Shown here: positions 63,642 to 64,000 of the stretch, piece by piece
Layout of the letters: each line of letters begins with the position of its first letter
Position numbering within the stretch: position 1 is the first letter of the stretch
DNA from: Methylovulum miyakonense HT12
Lineage (GTDB): Bacteria > Pseudomonadota > Gammaproteobacteria > Methylococcales > Methylomonadaceae
NCBI RefSeq assembly: GCF_000384075.1
Contig: NZ_KB913025.1
Coordinates: forward strand, 2,185,551-2,249,550
Reading direction: 5' to 3'
DNA length: 64,000 bases
Notes under the pieces: model-generated
Told to the model about the DNA's origin: nothing
Database searches by the model: none
The model's input: only the letters and a program-made list of their open reading frames with translations
Program-made: the position numbers and the translations under genes

Positions 63642-64000
63642 ATGCCTTTATTCGATATTAAGCGGGGTCTACTGGTTAAGTCAGTAGTTTTCAGTATTCT
63701 TTTGGGAAGCTATCTGCCTGTTATTTCTGCCGCGGAGCAGGCAGAAAGCCAGGATCCACGTTTTGATTTATTTGAATTGCGTGTTAAGGGCAATACCCTG
63801 TTGGAACGTAAACAGCTGGAGCGTACTGTTTATCCTTTTCTAGGCCCCAAAAAAACCATAGAAACGGTTGAAAAAGCCCGGGGTGCGCTGGAAAAGCTTT
63901 ACCATGACCAAGGCTATCAAACAGTTGGTGTCGATATTCCTGAGCAAGATGTACAAAATGGCGTCGTTTACCTACAGGTTGTTGAAGGTAAGGTGTCACG
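63642..64000 (+). CDS. Partial FhaC/ShlB-type two-partner secretion outer-membrane protein
   Basis: The first 119 codons are visible; the gene runs off the window. It starts MPLFDIKRGLLVKSVVFSIL with a signal peptide (S-A-A cleavage), then a POTRA domain: RFDLFELRVKGNTLLERKQL, RGALEKLYHDQGYQTVGVDI and NGVVYLQVVEGKVS. This matches the POTRA_2 domain of TpsB porins, which recognise and export a TpsA exoprotein. The barrel is out of view, so it could be another POTRA-containing Omp85 member. Its position after the PstS-like gene suggests a substrate link. Confidence 0.85.
   Translation, partial: MPLFDIKRGLLVKSVVFSILLGSYLPVISAAEQAESQDPRFDLFELRVKGNTLLERKQLERTVYPFLGPKKTIETVEKARGALEKLYHDQGYQTVGVDIPEQDVQNGVVYLQVVEGKVS

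Overview
The window looks like part of a gammaproteobacterial chromosome of moderate GC. The order lolB-ispE-tRNA-Gln(TTG)-prs-rplY-pth, the MEP isoprenoid genes ispE and ispH, hemA-prfA-prmC, and a complete type II secretion (T2SS) operon all point that way. Lipid genes of OlsB/OlsA type, norCB and the abundance of short palindromic intergenic elements fit an environmental, possibly methanotroph-like (Methylococcales) organism. That last point is a guess, because no pmo, mmo or mxa gene is present.

Layout. 0-16.8 kb is mostly housekeeping: ornithine-lipid-type acyltransferases, coaD, a YfhL-type ferredoxin, a secreted phosphoesterase, a phosphopantetheinyl transferase, prmC-prfA-hemA on the minus strand, then a TPR lipoprotein, lolB, ispE, tRNA-Gln, prs, rplY, pth, a RidA protein, recG and ubiC. 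16.8-27.6 kb is accessory: a small RHH-like gene, an ArsM-like methyltransferase, a pentapeptide-repeat protein, a 1714-residue RTX exoprotein, a monohaem protein and a PAP2 phosphatase. 27.7-36.0 kb looks like a nitric-oxide/nitrite stress region: norCB with a small membrane protein, a frameshifted truncated globin cotranscribed with a SufR-like regulator, and divergently an intact truncated globin, a ferredoxin-reductase, an HPP-CBS membrane protein, a second reductase and a rubredoxin. 36.3-41.1 kb is a sparse, island-like stretch with a DUF1993 protein, a long structured leader, a 738-residue propeller/ZU5-like protein and a truncated TPR fragment. 41.2-48.8 kb returns to core genes (rsmE, hslR, ispH, a PHP phosphoesterase, an ABC exporter) mixed with Uma2 and unknown genes. 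49.2-60.6 kb is gspC-D-E-F-G-H-I-J-K-L-M on the minus strand, interrupted by two unrelated small genes and two large perfect hairpins. 60.6-64 kb has an RHH-like gene, a secreted phosphate-binding-protein-like protein and the start of an FhaC/ShlB-type two-partner secretion porin.

Main discoveries. (1) The RTX protein carries seven integrin-alpha-type FG-GAP repeats at its N-terminus and, between RTX blocks, a domain that matches the integrin beta I-like domain closely, including MIDAS and ADMIDAS metal residues: an alpha-like and a beta-like integrin head on one secreted bacterial polypeptide. (2) The minus-strand truncated globin is broken by a one-base net insertion inside a perfect 20-bp-arm hairpin, the signature of a quasipalindrome template-switch mutation. 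(3) At least seven, possibly eight, palindromic elements of different sequence share GTAGG-type ends; two of them bracket gspF with arms that differ yet stay perfectly complementary. (4) The T2SS operon carries a probable HEPN protein (RNxxxH) and another unknown gene as inserted cargo, a GspD with a lipobox and a short GspC without PDZ domain.

All calls come from reading the sequence and remembered family motifs; no database search was run.
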